A stretch of DNA of 64,000 nt from Lentzea flava. Its GTDB lineage: Bacteria; Actinomycetota; Actinomycetes; Mycobacteriales; Pseudonocardiaceae. A program made the translations under genes and the position numbers. The stretch lies in the NCBI RefSeq assembly GCF_014648475.1, contig NZ_BMRE01000005.1, forward strand, positions 124,001 through 188,000. Direction: 5' to 3'. Of this stretch, positions 21,474-29,835 are shown in pieces. The notes under the pieces are model-generated. The model saw only the letters and a program-made list of their open reading frames with translations. It had not been told where the DNA came from and searched no databases. Position 1 is the stretch's first letter, and each line of letters starts with the position of its first letter.

Positions 21474-22358
21474 CTATCCCTTGACCGCGCCTGCGCTGAG
21501 TCCCTGCACGAGGAACCGCTGCACCACGGCGAAAACCAGCACGACCGGCACCGCGGCGACGACTCCGCCCGCCGCGAGCGCCCCGAAGTCGGTGTTGAAC
21601 TCGCCCAGCGCGTAGCTGAGCCCGACCGGCAGAGTGAACTTGTCCTGTTTGCTCGCGAACATCAGCGCGAAGAGGAAGTTGTTCCAGGCACCGATGAACG
21701 CGAAGGACCCGACGGCCACCAGGGCCGGACGGAGCTGGGGCAACGTCACCGCGAAGAACGCCCGCAGCCGCGAACAGCCGTCGACCATCGCGGCTTCCTC
21801 CAGCTCCACCGGCACGTTGCGCACGAAGCCGCTCATCAGGATCAACGCGAGCGGCAGCTGGAAAGCGGTGTCCGCGACGACCAGTCCGGTGAGGCTGTTC
21901 AGCAGCCCGGCGGTCTTGAAGATCACGAACAGCGGGATCAGCATCATCGCGCCGGGGATGAACTGCGTGCACAGCAACGCCAGCAGGAACACGCGCTGGC
22001 CGCGGAACTTGAAGCGCGCCAGCGCGTAGCCGCCCATCAGCGCGAACACCGTGACGGTGACCAGCGTGCCGAGCGCGATGATCAGGCTGTTCTGGAAGAA
22101 CAACCCGAAGCCGATGCCGTTCCACACGGTGTCGAAGTGCTCGAACGTGATCGGCCACGGCACCAGCGCGGTCTCCCCCGCCGGGCGCAACGCGAAGACG
22201 AGCATCCAGTAGAACGGGATCAGCGTGAACAGCAGGTAGAGCACCAACGGCAGGTGCAGGCGGACGAACCGGCTGGGGTCGCGGTGCTTCTTGCGCCGTG
22301 GTGGCGCCGTCGGTGGTGGTGACACCGGGGTTTCCGCGCGGGTGAGGGTCTGGGTCAC
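21474..22358 (-). CDS. ABC transporter permease (CUT1, MalG type)
   Basis: A 294-residue membrane protein with six predicted segments. The GTG at 22358 overlaps the upstream permease stop (GTGA). The EAA loop is ELEEAAMVDGCSRLRAFFAVTLPQ, close to the EAA...G consensus that contacts the ATPase. The C-terminus QGLSAGAVKG is characteristic of MalG-type permeases. It pairs with the permease at 22355-23230. Confidence 0.9.
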   Translation of the reverse strand: MTQTLTRAETPVSPPPTAPPRRKKHRDPSRFVRLHLPLVLYLLFTLIPFYWMLVFALRPAGETALVPWPITFEHFDTVWNGIGFGLFFQNSLIIALGTLVTVTVFALMGGYALARFKFRGQRVFLLALLCTQFIPGAMMLIPLFVIFKTAGLLNSLTGLVVADTAFQLPLALILMSGFVRNVPVELEEAAMVDGCSRLRAFFAVTLPQLRPALVAVGSFAFIGAWNNFLFALMFASKQDKFTLPVGLSYALGEFNTDFGALAAGGVVAAVPVVLVFAVVQRFLVQGLSAGAVKG

Positions 22359-23230
22359 GCTCGGCTCCCGAACTTGGACAGCCTCAGGTAGAGGATCGAG
22401 AAGAACAGCAGGATCACGAAGCCGGCCATCGTGAGCGCCGAGCCGTAGCCGAAGTCGTGCGAGTCCACGGCTTTGCGCGCCACGTACAGCGGCAGCGTCG
22501 TGGTCTGGTTCGCCGGGCCGCCGCCGGTGAGCGTGTAGATCAGGTCGACGTTGTTGAACTCCCACACCGCACGCAGCAGCGTCGAGAGCACGATCGCGTC
22601 ACGCAGGTGGGGCAGGGTGACGCTGATGAACCGGCGCCATCGTCCGGCGCCGTCGACCGACGCGGCCTCGTACAGGTCGCCCGGAATCGTCTGAAGGTCG
22701 GCGAGCAGCAAGATCGCGAAGAACGGCACGCCGCGCCACAGCTCGGTGACGACGGTGGCCGGGAAGACCGTCGCCGGGTCGCCGAGCACCGACGTGCCGG
22801 GATCGCCGATGCCCCACTGCGCGAGCTGCTGGAAGACGCCGGTCGAGGGGTTGTACAGCAGGATCCAGATGCCGGTGGTGAGCACACCGGACACCGCCCA
22901 CGGCGAGAACACCAGCGCTCGTGCCACCGCGCGGCCGATGAACGTCTCGTTGACGATCAGCGCGAGGATCAGGCCCAGCACGAGCTGCAGGCCGACCTCG
23001 GCGACGACCCACTTGGCGCTGAACACGAGGCTCTGCCAGAAGAGCGGATCGTCGAACAGCATCCTGCGGAAGTTCTCGAACCCGATGAAGCCGTTCTTCC
23101 ACGGCTGGGTGACCGTGTGCTGGCGGAGGCTGAACCATCCGACCGACGCGATCGGGTAAACGAGGAACACCGCCATCAGCAGCAGTGTCGGAGCGATGAG
23201 CGCATAGGGCGCCCAGGTGCGAGTCCTCAC
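22355..23230 (-). CDS. ABC transporter permease (CUT1, MalF type)
   Basis: A 291-residue membrane protein. Two GTG starts are possible: 23242, and 23230, which overlaps the PL1-CE8 stop as GTGA. I prefer 23230 because the two following junctions in this operon use the same overlap. ALIAPTLLLMAVFLVYPI is the first segment, and LYEAASVDGAGRWRRFISVTLPHL is the EAA loop. The C-terminus ends on the cytoplasmic side after RLSKFGSRA. It forms the channel with the MalG-type partner. Confidence 0.88.
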   Translation of the reverse strand: MRTRTWAPYALIAPTLLLMAVFLVYPIASVGWFSLRQHTVTQPWKNGFIGFENFRRMLFDDPLFWQSLVFSAKWVVAEVGLQLVLGLILALIVNETFIGRAVARALVFSPWAVSGVLTTGIWILLYNPSTGVFQQLAQWGIGDPGTSVLGDPATVFPATVVTELWRGVPFFAILLLADLQTIPGDLYEAASVDGAGRWRRFISVTLPHLRDAIVLSTLLRAVWEFNNVDLIYTLTGGGPANQTTTLPLYVARKAVDSHDFGYGSALTMAGFVILLFFSILYLRLSKFGSRA

Positions 23231-25410
23231 GCGGGGTTCCACCCGTCCAGGTAGGCGCTCTTGGTGAACCGCTTCGCCTCGTCGTCGGTGAGCTGCGGGC
23301 GGTCGGTGCCCGTGCCCGCGCCGGGTCCGGTGTTGCGGTACTCCGCGAACCTGGCCTCACGCCACGGGAAGCCGGACATGTCGGTCCACGGCACGGGCTT
23401 GATCGCGGCGGGCAGGACGGTGTCGCGGACGACGACCTGCGCGATCGCCTCCGGATCGCCGCCGGGGTGCCAGGGCCTGCCGAGGAAGTACGTGCCCGCG
23501 GGCGCGTCGCTGCGGATGTGCGAGTTCGTGATCAGGAACCCGCGGGGGTTGGAGCGCTGGGTGCTCGCGGCGGTGATGTAGCCGTTCGGGTCGCTGCCGC
23601 GGGTGAGAGCGGTGATCGTGGCCCGGTCGAAGACCGCGGTGGCACGGCCGAAGAGGAAGTCGACGTCGCCGGTGATCGCGCAGTCCCGGTAGTACTGGCG
23701 GGAGCGCGTGGTCACGTTCGGGCTGTCGGCGTACAGCGTGTCCTGGTGGCCCTCGAAGTGCACCCGGTCGAAGAACATCCGGTCTCCGGTGGCCTTCACC
23801 GCGACGGCCTGGGTGTTCGTGATCTCCGGGTGCTTCCTGCGGTCGAACGAGTTGCGGAAGGTGAGGTCGCGTGCCTTGAAGTCGTCCGCGGCGATGGTCG
23901 CTGTGGCGCTGCCGGACGTGCCGTAGGTGGTGCCGTCGGGTTTCTTCGTGCCGTTGGCGTTGTCGTAGTCGATCACGACGTCCTGCGCGCGTCCGGTGGC
24001 GCCGCGCAGGGTCAGGCCGCGCTTGCTCACGGGGATCTTGACGACCTCGCGGTACACGCCCTTCGGCACGGTGATCACGGCGCCGGCGGGTGCGGCGTCG
24101 ATCGCGGACTGCACGGTCGCGAAGCCCTGGCCCACCACGAGGTGACGCCCTGCGGGTTGCGCGCCCGCCTTCAGGTGCCTGATCCGGTGGGCGGGTTCGA
24201 GGCCGCGGTTCAGCGTCGGGGTCCAGCCGGCGTCCGTGCCGAGCTTCTTCTCGGGGAACGCGGTGTTGAAGGCGCCGACCAGGCTGACCGGTTTCCCGTC
24301 GACGAGGTTGCCGGTGTCGGTGATCGCCGTGCCGCCCCAGTTGTAGACGACCTTCTCGGGCGCGATACCGCGGATGTAGTTGTTCTGGGCGTAGATCTGG
24401 GACTTCACGCCGACGCCCCAGCTGTACACCTGGGAGCCCTCGTACAGGTTGTTGTAGACGTGCACCTGGCCGAACCGCACCCGCGGGCCGCGTTCCTGGA
24501 CGTTGCGGAAGATGTTGTGGTGCACCGAGACCCGCAGCTTGCCGGGGTCGGTCGTCGAGGTGTTGGACCCGCCGATCAGCATGGTCTTGCCGTGCTCGGT
24601 GAACACGTTGCGCGACACGGTGACCAGGTCGGAGGCCGCGGTGATGTCGAGCTGGCCGTCGTGCACCTGGTAGGGCCGCTCGAAGTGGAGCGGCTGGGTG
24701 CTGTCGGGGTTCGGCTCGTCGGTGAACGTGTTGTGGTCGATCCAGACGTGTTCGGACTTCTGCAGCGACACCGAGTCCCAGAGCGAGTTCCAGTTGCCGG
24801 GCGGAGCACCGGGGCTTGAGTCGGTGGGGTCCCAGGCGGGGAAGCAGTCGGAGGTGTCGCGGAAGGTCAGGTTGCGCACGATCACGTTGCTGGCGCCGTG
24901 GATGCGCAGGCTGCCACCCGTGATGCCGGCACCGGGAGAGGCTCCGATGATCGTCGTGTCCGAACCGACCTCGAACCCGATCACCGCCAGCTGGTTGCGC
25001 GCTGAGGCCGCCCGCGCGTCCTCGAGCGGTCCCTGCGGCTTGCGGTCACGGCCCCAGACGGCGGGGTCGTAGGCGGCGAGGTACGCGGGCAGCGTGTAGC
25101 CGCCGGTCGCGTAGTCCTCGCACTCCAACGGTTTCCCGTCGGGGCCGGTGTTCGCCTCGATGACACCCTTGATCCGGATGATCCGCGGGGCGGGTGCGGC
25201 CAGCGCGGCGACGAGCTCGGCGCGCGTGCGCACGGTGTGCACGTGGTCGGCGGGCGCGGCCGCGCCACCGGTGGTCCCGGAACCGGTCGAGGCCCACCCG
25301 TCTCCGTTGGGCAGAACCTCTCTGGCCGGGTCGTGCCCGGCGTGCGCGGGTGCGCCCACCAGCCCCGTGCAGGCGCAGGCCAGCACAAGCGCACGTACGA
25401 ACAATCGCAT
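23227..25410 (-). CDS. Secreted PL1 pectate lyase - CE8 pectin methylesterase fusion
   Basis: A 727-residue bifunctional enzyme. The ATG at 25410 has AAGGG upstream and a signal peptide ending PAHA. The first half (~55-370) is a PL1 beta-helix with VWIDHN and RGPRVRFGQVHVYNN, which includes the catalytic Arg region. The second half (~424-727) is CE8: GHQDTLYA, GDVDFLFG with the catalytic Asp pair, and LGRPW. The esterase removes methyl groups and the lyase cuts the resulting polygalacturonate, so the fusion couples two sequential steps. It leads the operon that imports the products. Confidence 0.92.
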   Translation of the reverse strand: MRLFVRALVLACACTGLVGAPAHAGHDPAREVLPNGDGWASTGSGTTGGAAAPADHVHTVRTRAELVAALAAPAPRIIRIKGVIEANTGPDGKPLECEDYATGGYTLPAYLAAYDPAVWGRDRKPQGPLEDARAASARNQLAVIGFEVGSDTTIIGASPGAGITGGSLRIHGASNVIVRNLTFRDTSDCFPAWDPTDSSPGAPPGNWNSLWDSVSLQKSEHVWIDHNTFTDEPNPDSTQPLHFERPYQVHDGQLDITAASDLVTVSRNVFTEHGKTMLIGGSNTSTTDPGKLRVSVHHNIFRNVQERGPRVRFGQVHVYNNLYEGSQVYSWGVGVKSQIYAQNNYIRGIAPEKVVYNWGGTAITDTGNLVDGKPVSLVGAFNTAFPEKKLGTDAGWTPTLNRGLEPAHRIRHLKAGAQPAGRHLVVGQGFATVQSAIDAAPAGAVITVPKGVYREVVKIPVSKRGLTLRGATGRAQDVVIDYDNANGTKKPDGTTYGTSGSATATIAADDFKARDLTFRNSFDRRKHPEITNTQAVAVKATGDRMFFDRVHFEGHQDTLYADSPNVTTRSRQYYRDCAITGDVDFLFGRATAVFDRATITALTRGSDPNGYITAASTQRSNPRGFLITNSHIRSDAPAGTYFLGRPWHPGGDPEAIAQVVVRDTVLPAAIKPVPWTDMSGFPWREARFAEYRNTGPGAGTGTDRPQLTDDEAKRFTKSAYLDGWNPA

Positions 25411-25434
25411 GGCGCAACACCCTTCGAATGGGTT

Positions 25435-25450
25435 GTTCATATTTGTGAAC
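25435..25450. promoter_or_regulatory. Inverted repeat near the PL1-CE8 start
   Basis: GTTCATATTTGTGAAC has GTTCA/TGAAC arms around an AT-rich centre, 24 bases before the PL1-CE8 start. It could be an operator. The gap 25411-25789 (379 bases) also holds many TTCGA words, a 7-base inverted repeat TGTCGAA/TTCGACA at 25626-25645, and the promoter at 25711. Confidence 0.35.
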
Positions 25451-25543
25451 GCCGTCCACGAGCGTGAACCGGATATTACGAACACGTGCGCCGGGCGTCA
25501 ATGAAATGAATGCGTTCGACAATTCGATCGGAAATTCGACAAG

Positions 25544-25556
25544 AATTCGAATCGAA
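25544..25556 (-). promoter_or_regulatory. Shared 13-base motif upstream of pectinase genes, copy 2
   Basis: On the minus strand this reads TTCGATTCGAATT, identical to 18157-18169, and lies 133 bases before the PL1-CE8 start. Chance is less likely given that both copies precede pectinases in the same orientation. Confidence 0.4.
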
Positions 25557-25710
25557 CACCTCGAAATGGCCCGCACGGCTGCCGACTCGTGTGCCAGGTG
25601 ACATGCTCATCACGATCTGTCAGCTTGTCGAACCATGTTTCGACAGTTCTACCAGGGAGTTCGATGCGATTCGACGACCTGATCGTCGAACGGAACTTGT
25701 CAGTCTCGTA

Positions 25711-25739
25711 TTGACCAGGTCTGCCGTCTGGTCTAACTT
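25711..25739 (+). promoter_or_regulatory. Sigma-70-type promoter for the second SNase-like/CBM2 gene
   Basis: TTGACC (25711-25716) and TAACTT (25734-25739) are separated by 17 bases. The spacer contains an inverted pair ACCAG/CTGGT that a repressor might use. The start codon lies 50 bases downstream. Confidence 0.55.
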
Positions 25740-25789
25740 CCCCGGCCATTGCCCAGCTCCACTCGTACCACCGCAGTACCGGGGGAAGA

Positions 25790-26677
25790 ATGAGACCCAG
25801 ATCGTCCGTTCTGGTGATCGGCGCGATATTCCTGACCGCCGGATGCACCGGAACGCCCACTCCGATCGCGTCCGGACCGCCGTCCAGTCACCACCTCGTC
25901 GCGCCGCCGACCATCGCGAACACGCTGACCGTCCAGGGGGTGGAGGACGGCCGCACCGTGCTCCTGTCGGACGGCACGCGGATCCGCATGGCCGGGCTCG
26001 CCGCGCCGGAGGAGTGCTGGGCGGGCGCCGCCACCGCGTTCGCCAAGGCCTTCCTGCTCGACAAGCCGGTGAAGGTCGATCCGGGCGATCCCGCGATCGT
26101 CGACGAGGTCCCGTTGTGGCTCGAGGACGGCACCGAGTACGCGTTGCTCGCCGTCAGCCAGGGGGTGCTGCGCCACGCCTCGCCGCACGACGCGGCGTTC
26201 CGCGACGCCGAGGACGCCGCCGCGAAGGCGGGACTGGGCCTGTGGGGCGATCCCTGCCGCGGCCAGCCCAAGGGACCCACCAGCACGCCGGCGCCGCCAC
26301 CACCCGCCGCCTCGACACCGAAACCGGCGCCGACCACGACCACGACCGCCCCGGTGTTCGGGTGCGCCATCACCTACCGCGTCACCTACCGCTGGAACGG
26401 CGGCTACAACGCCGATGTGACGATCATCAACACGGGAAACGCGCCGATCTCCGGCTGGACGCTGCGCTGGACGTTCACCCGCGGCCAGATCGTGACGGAC
26501 ATGTGGAACGCCACCGCCAAGCAGAACGGCGCCGACGTGAGCGCCACCAACGTCTCGTACTCCGCCACCATTCCGGCCGGAGCCAAGCAGGTGGTCGGGT
26601 ACACAGGAAGCAACCGCGCGGACAACCCGGACCCGATCGGTTTCTCCGTCAACGATCACCCGTGCCAGATCCGGTAA
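25790..26677 (+). CDS. Lipoprotein with degenerate SNase-like domain and C-terminal CBM2 (second copy)
   Basis: A 295-residue paralogue of the protein at 7581, in the same order: lipoprotein signal (MRPRSSVLVIGAIFLTAGC), SNase-like domain (~40-155), Pro/Thr linker, CBM2 (~190-295). GGGGGAA precedes the ATG. Here LAAPEECW keeps the Glu lost in the first copy, but DGDT reads DGRT, the IDAP aspartate is Ala and the second catalytic Arg is absent, so nuclease activity is doubtful. CBM2 aromatics are partly kept (WNGGYN, MWNAT). The gene has its own promoter. A surface role in holding cellulose or matrix is conceivable but unproven. Confidence 0.78.
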   Translation: MRPRSSVLVIGAIFLTAGCTGTPTPIASGPPSSHHLVAPPTIANTLTVQGVEDGRTVLLSDGTRIRMAGLAAPEECWAGAATAFAKAFLLDKPVKVDPGDPAIVDEVPLWLEDGTEYALLAVSQGVLRHASPHDAAFRDAEDAAAKAGLGLWGDPCRGQPKGPTSTPAPPPPAASTPKPAPTTTTTAPVFGCAITYRVTYRWNGGYNADVTIINTGNAPISGWTLRWTFTRGQIVTDMWNATAKQNGADVSATNVSYSATIPAGAKQVVGYTGSNRADNPDPIGFSVNDHPCQIR

Positions 26678-26717
26678 CGTCCTTTTAAGACGGACAGGAC
26701 TTCTCGGAGGAGTGGCT

Positions 26718-27719
26718 GTGCTGGAGATCAGCGGACTGACGTGGGCGGTCACGATCGGGTTGATCGTGGTGCTGCTGGCGGTCGACCTCGTGCTCGCGGC
26801 ATGGCGGCCGCACCGGATCGGCTTCCGCGAAGCCAGTCTGTGGTCGGTGTTCTACATCCTCGTCGCCGTCGGCTTCGGCGTGTGGTTCGCGATGGCGCAC
26901 GGCGGCGAGTTCGGCGCGGAGTACTTCGCCGGCTACATCGTCGAGAAGAGCCTTTCGGTCGACAACCTGTTCGTCTTCGTGATCATCATGACCACGTTCC
27001 TGGTGCCGGAGGAGCACCAGCACAAGGTGCTGACGTTCGGCATCGTGCTGGCGCTGATCATGCGCGCGATCTTCATCGCGGTCGGCGCGACGCTGCTGTC
27101 GTTGTTCTCCTTCATGTTCCTGCTGTTCGGCCTGCTGCTCATCTACACCGCCGTGCAGCTGTTCCGGCATCGCGACGAGGATCCCGACGTCGAGAACAAC
27201 GTCGTGGTCAAGACCGCCCGCAAGCTCCTGCCCGTCACCGACGACTACGTCGGCGGCAAGATCTTCACCCGCGTCGACGGCAGGCGCATGGCCACTCCCC
27301 TGTTCGTCGTGCTGGTCGCGATCGGCGGCGTCGACCTGCTGTTCGCGCTCGACTCGATCCCCGCGGTGTTCGGCGTGACCGAGGAGCCCTACATCGTGTT
27401 CACCGCCAACGCGTTCGCGCTGCTCGGCCTGCGCGCGTTGTTCTTCCTCGTCAAGGGCCTGCTCGACCGGCTGGTGTACCTGTCGACCGCCCTCGCGATC
27501 ATCCTCGCGTTCATCGGCGTGAAACTGATCCTGCACTGGGGCCACGTCGACATCTCCGCGTCGATCCCCGAGGTGCCCACACCGCTCAGCCTCGGCGTGA
27601 TCATCGCCATCCTCGTCGTCGTGACGGTCGCCAGCCTCGTCAAGACCCGCAACGACCCGTCGGCCAAGGCGCACCCCGGTTCGCTGCGCGGACACCAGGA
27701 GCCGCGCGAAACGGACTGA
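26718..27719 (+). CDS. TerC/Alx-family integral membrane protein
   Basis: A 333-residue membrane protein with about nine hydrophobic segments. I place the start at GTG 26718 because TCGGAGGAG ends five bases before it; the GTG at 26712 would be too close. The family motif EKSLSVDNLFVF and the second FALDSIPAVFG carry the acidic residues thought to bind metal ions. TerC/Alx proteins are linked to manganese efflux, metal loading of exported proteins, and tellurite resistance. No ter operon surrounds it, so a general metal-homeostasis role is more likely. Confidence 0.9.
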   Translation: MLEISGLTWAVTIGLIVVLLAVDLVLAAWRPHRIGFREASLWSVFYILVAVGFGVWFAMAHGGEFGAEYFAGYIVEKSLSVDNLFVFVIIMTTFLVPEEHQHKVLTFGIVLALIMRAIFIAVGATLLSLFSFMFLLFGLLLIYTAVQLFRHRDEDPDVENNVVVKTARKLLPVTDDYVGGKIFTRVDGRRMATPLFVVLVAIGGVDLLFALDSIPAVFGVTEEPYIVFTANAFALLGLRALFFLVKGLLDRLVYLSTALAIILAFIGVKLILHWGHVDISASIPEVPTPLSLGVIIAILVVVTVASLVKTRNDPSAKAHPGSLRGHQEPRETD

Positions 27720-27780
27720 CGCCCCCGAGCGGCCGTGGGATGCTGCCCGCACGTGATCCCGCCGATCTCGGAGGTGCACC

Positions 27781-29208
27781 TTGGGTGCCGGCACGTACGG
27801 AGACGCCGCCTACCGCTTCCTCGTTCCCGATGCGCCGCACCACAAGCGCACCGACTCGGACCTGTTCCCCGCCTTCGACTCCACGCGGGCGGCCACGCTC
27901 AACGTGTTCCGGGCGAGGCCGGGCGTCCAGCGCCCGAGCCTGGTCTCGTCGTGGTCGGGGACGATCGAGAGCCTGCTGCTGTCGTTCCCCTCCTACGGGG
28001 TGCACACCGCAGAGCTCACGGCGGGCTACCGGTCCGTGATCAACGCGATGCGGGTGGGAACCCGGTTCGTGGTGGTGCACCACGAGAGTGATCGTCAGGT
28101 CGTCGAGGAGTGGTTCAGCGGGCATCCCGCGGCGAACGTGTCGTACGTGCCGATGCCGGACTACGTCGACTTCACCGACTGGGCGGAGGACGGCTACCTC
28201 GCGCTCGTCGACGCCGACGACGAGACGAGCCTGACGTACCTGCTGGAGCCGTGGTCGTTCCCGCGCTCGGGCGACTCGCTGATCGCGGACACCGTCGAGG
28301 AGTACACGCCGGTGCGGGCTAGCCAGGCGCCGCTGGTGTTCCAGGGCGGCAATTGCCTCGTCGGCGACGACTTCTGGTTGCTGGGCACCGACTACTTCCT
28401 CGACACGCTGGAGCTGATCCGCAGCGGTGAGCTGCCGGTGAGCGTGCCGGAGGGTCGCACGGAGGTCGAGTTCGTCCGCGAACTCTTCGGCAGGCACGTC
28501 GACAGCGGGCGGGAACTCCAGCTCGTCGGCACGAAACGCCCGCTGGGGCTGAAGAAGTACTACGCGACGGTGGAGGCCGGGCAGTACCTGCTCGACCTGC
28601 CCGATGGCGGCACCGGCGACCTGCAGCCGATCTTCCACATCGACATGTTCGTGACGCTGGCCGGTCCCGGCGACGACGGCCGGTTCCGCGTGCTCGTGGG
28701 CAGCCCGGCGCTCGCCGACGCCGCACTCGGCACGAAGTCGCCGTTCGCGCTGCAGACCGCCTACGACGAGATCGCGGCCGAGTTCGAGCGGCGCGGATTC
28801 GCAGTGCGGCGCAACCCGCTCGTCCACCGGCCGCAGATCACCCAGCAGCTCACGTTCGCGGCGCTGCGCGACTTCGCGGGCACCCCGGACGGCGCCGAGC
28901 TGCGCCAGGTCGTCGCCGAGTTCACCGCGGCGGGCGCGCAGCAGGAGACCACGATCCAGGTCCGGTCGTGGCACCACATCACCTGGAACAACTGCCTGGT
29001 GGAGAACAGTTCCAGCGCGGGCAGGACGGTCTACCTGCCGACGTTCGGTCACGGCGAGCAGTCCGACCTGGCGGTGATCGACGACGAGATGGAGGAGCTG
29101 TGGACCGGCATGGGGTTCACGGTGGTCCGGCTCGCCGACTTCAACGCCTTCGCCAGCCGCCTCGGTGTCGTCCACTGCATCAAGAAGTACCTGGGACGGG
29201 GTGCGTGA
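27781..29208 (+). CDS. Pentein-superfamily hydrolase (arginine/agmatine deiminase-like fold)
   Basis: A 475-residue protein from a TTG with GGAGGTG upstream. Pentein landmarks appear in order: TDWAEDG, FQGGNCLVGDDFWLLG, the His-x-Asp of FHIDMFVT, and the C-terminal GVVHCIKKYLGRG, whose Cys is the likely nucleophile. Penteins act on guanidino compounds such as arginine, agmatine or dimethylarginine. It is longer than agmatine deiminase (~350) and I do not recognise the subfamily. No signal peptide is seen. The next gene overlaps its stop by one base, so the two are probably co-translated. Confidence 0.7.
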   Translation: MGAGTYGDAAYRFLVPDAPHHKRTDSDLFPAFDSTRAATLNVFRARPGVQRPSLVSSWSGTIESLLLSFPSYGVHTAELTAGYRSVINAMRVGTRFVVVHHESDRQVVEEWFSGHPAANVSYVPMPDYVDFTDWAEDGYLALVDADDETSLTYLLEPWSFPRSGDSLIADTVEEYTPVRASQAPLVFQGGNCLVGDDFWLLGTDYFLDTLELIRSGELPVSVPEGRTEVEFVRELFGRHVDSGRELQLVGTKRPLGLKKYYATVEAGQYLLDLPDGGTGDLQPIFHIDMFVTLAGPGDDGRFRVLVGSPALADAALGTKSPFALQTAYDEIAAEFERRGFAVRRNPLVHRPQITQQLTFAALRDFAGTPDGAELRQVVAEFTAAGAQQETTIQVRSWHHITWNNCLVENSSSAGRTVYLPTFGHGEQSDLAVIDDEMEELWTGMGFTVVRLADFNAFASRLGVVHCIKKYLGRGA

Positions 29209-29792
29209 TGATCGACCACCTCGTCTACGCCGCGCCGGATCTCGACGAGGCCGTGACCGAGGTCGAGGAACGCTTCGGGGTGCGGGCCGACGGCGGTGGC
29301 CAGCACGTCGGCCTGGGCACGCACAACAGGTTGCTCGCGCTCGGGCCCCGGACGTACCTGGAGATCATCGCTCCCGACCCGCGCCAGCCGGAGCCGGAGC
29401 TGCCGCGACCGTTCGGAGTGGACGGTGTGACGCGGCCCGGCCTGGTCGCGTGGGCGATCACGTGCGACGACATCGAGCACGCAGCCGCCGTTGCCGGTCT
29501 CGGTGAGGTGATCGACGGCCGGCGGCGGACCGCCTCGGGCGAGGTGCTGCGGTGGCGGCTCACCAGCAACGCCCTCACCGGTGGCGTGGTGCCGTTCCTG
29601 ATCAGCTGGGGCGACACGCCCTCACCCGCGCTGTCCGCGCCTGCCGGGCTCGTCCTGGAGTCGTTGCACGTCGAACACCCCGATCCGGAGTTGATCACGC
29701 CACGCCTGCGCGCTCTCGGAGCCGATGTCGAGGTGCGACGTGCCCCGGAACCCGGCCTCGTCGCCTTCATCTCCGGACAGGAGCTCAGATAA
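29208..29792 (+). CDS. VOC/glyoxalase-like protein
   Basis: A 194-residue protein opening with MIDHLVYAAPDLDEAV, the usual first strand and helix of vicinal-oxygen-chelate domains of the Glyoxalase_3 type. GTHNRLLALGPRTYLEIIAPDP holds the acidic metal ligand, and VVPFLISWGDTP is characteristic of this subgroup. The start overlaps the pentein stop (TGATG). The substrate is unknown. The pairing with a pentein hydrolase suggests a shared catabolic step, but nothing in the sequence fixes it. Confidence 0.75.
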   Translation: MIDHLVYAAPDLDEAVTEVEERFGVRADGGGQHVGLGTHNRLLALGPRTYLEIIAPDPRQPEPELPRPFGVDGVTRPGLVAWAITCDDIEHAAAVAGLGEVIDGRRRTASGEVLRWRLTSNALTGGVVPFLISWGDTPSPALSAPAGLVLESLHVEHPDPELITPRLRALGADVEVRRAPEPGLVAFISGQELR

Positions 29793-29828
29793 GTAACACT
29801 TGCGCACTTAGTAACACATGTGCATGAT
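29792..29828 (+). promoter_or_regulatory. Promoter with 18-base-spaced direct repeats before the TetR gene
   Basis: AGTAACAC occurs at 29792-29799 and 29810-29817. A -35/-10 pair TTGCGC (29800) and CATGAT (29823) fits between and after them. Transcription would start near the GTG at 29836, which lacks a spaced Shine-Dalgarno, so the message may be leaderless. Autoregulation by TetR is inferred. Confidence 0.45.
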
Positions 29829-29835
29829 CTGAGGC

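Noticed and set aside
23230..23242. Upstream GTG start for the MalF-type permease at 23242
   Set aside because: Possible, but the GTGA overlap start at 23230 agrees with the two other junctions of the same operon.
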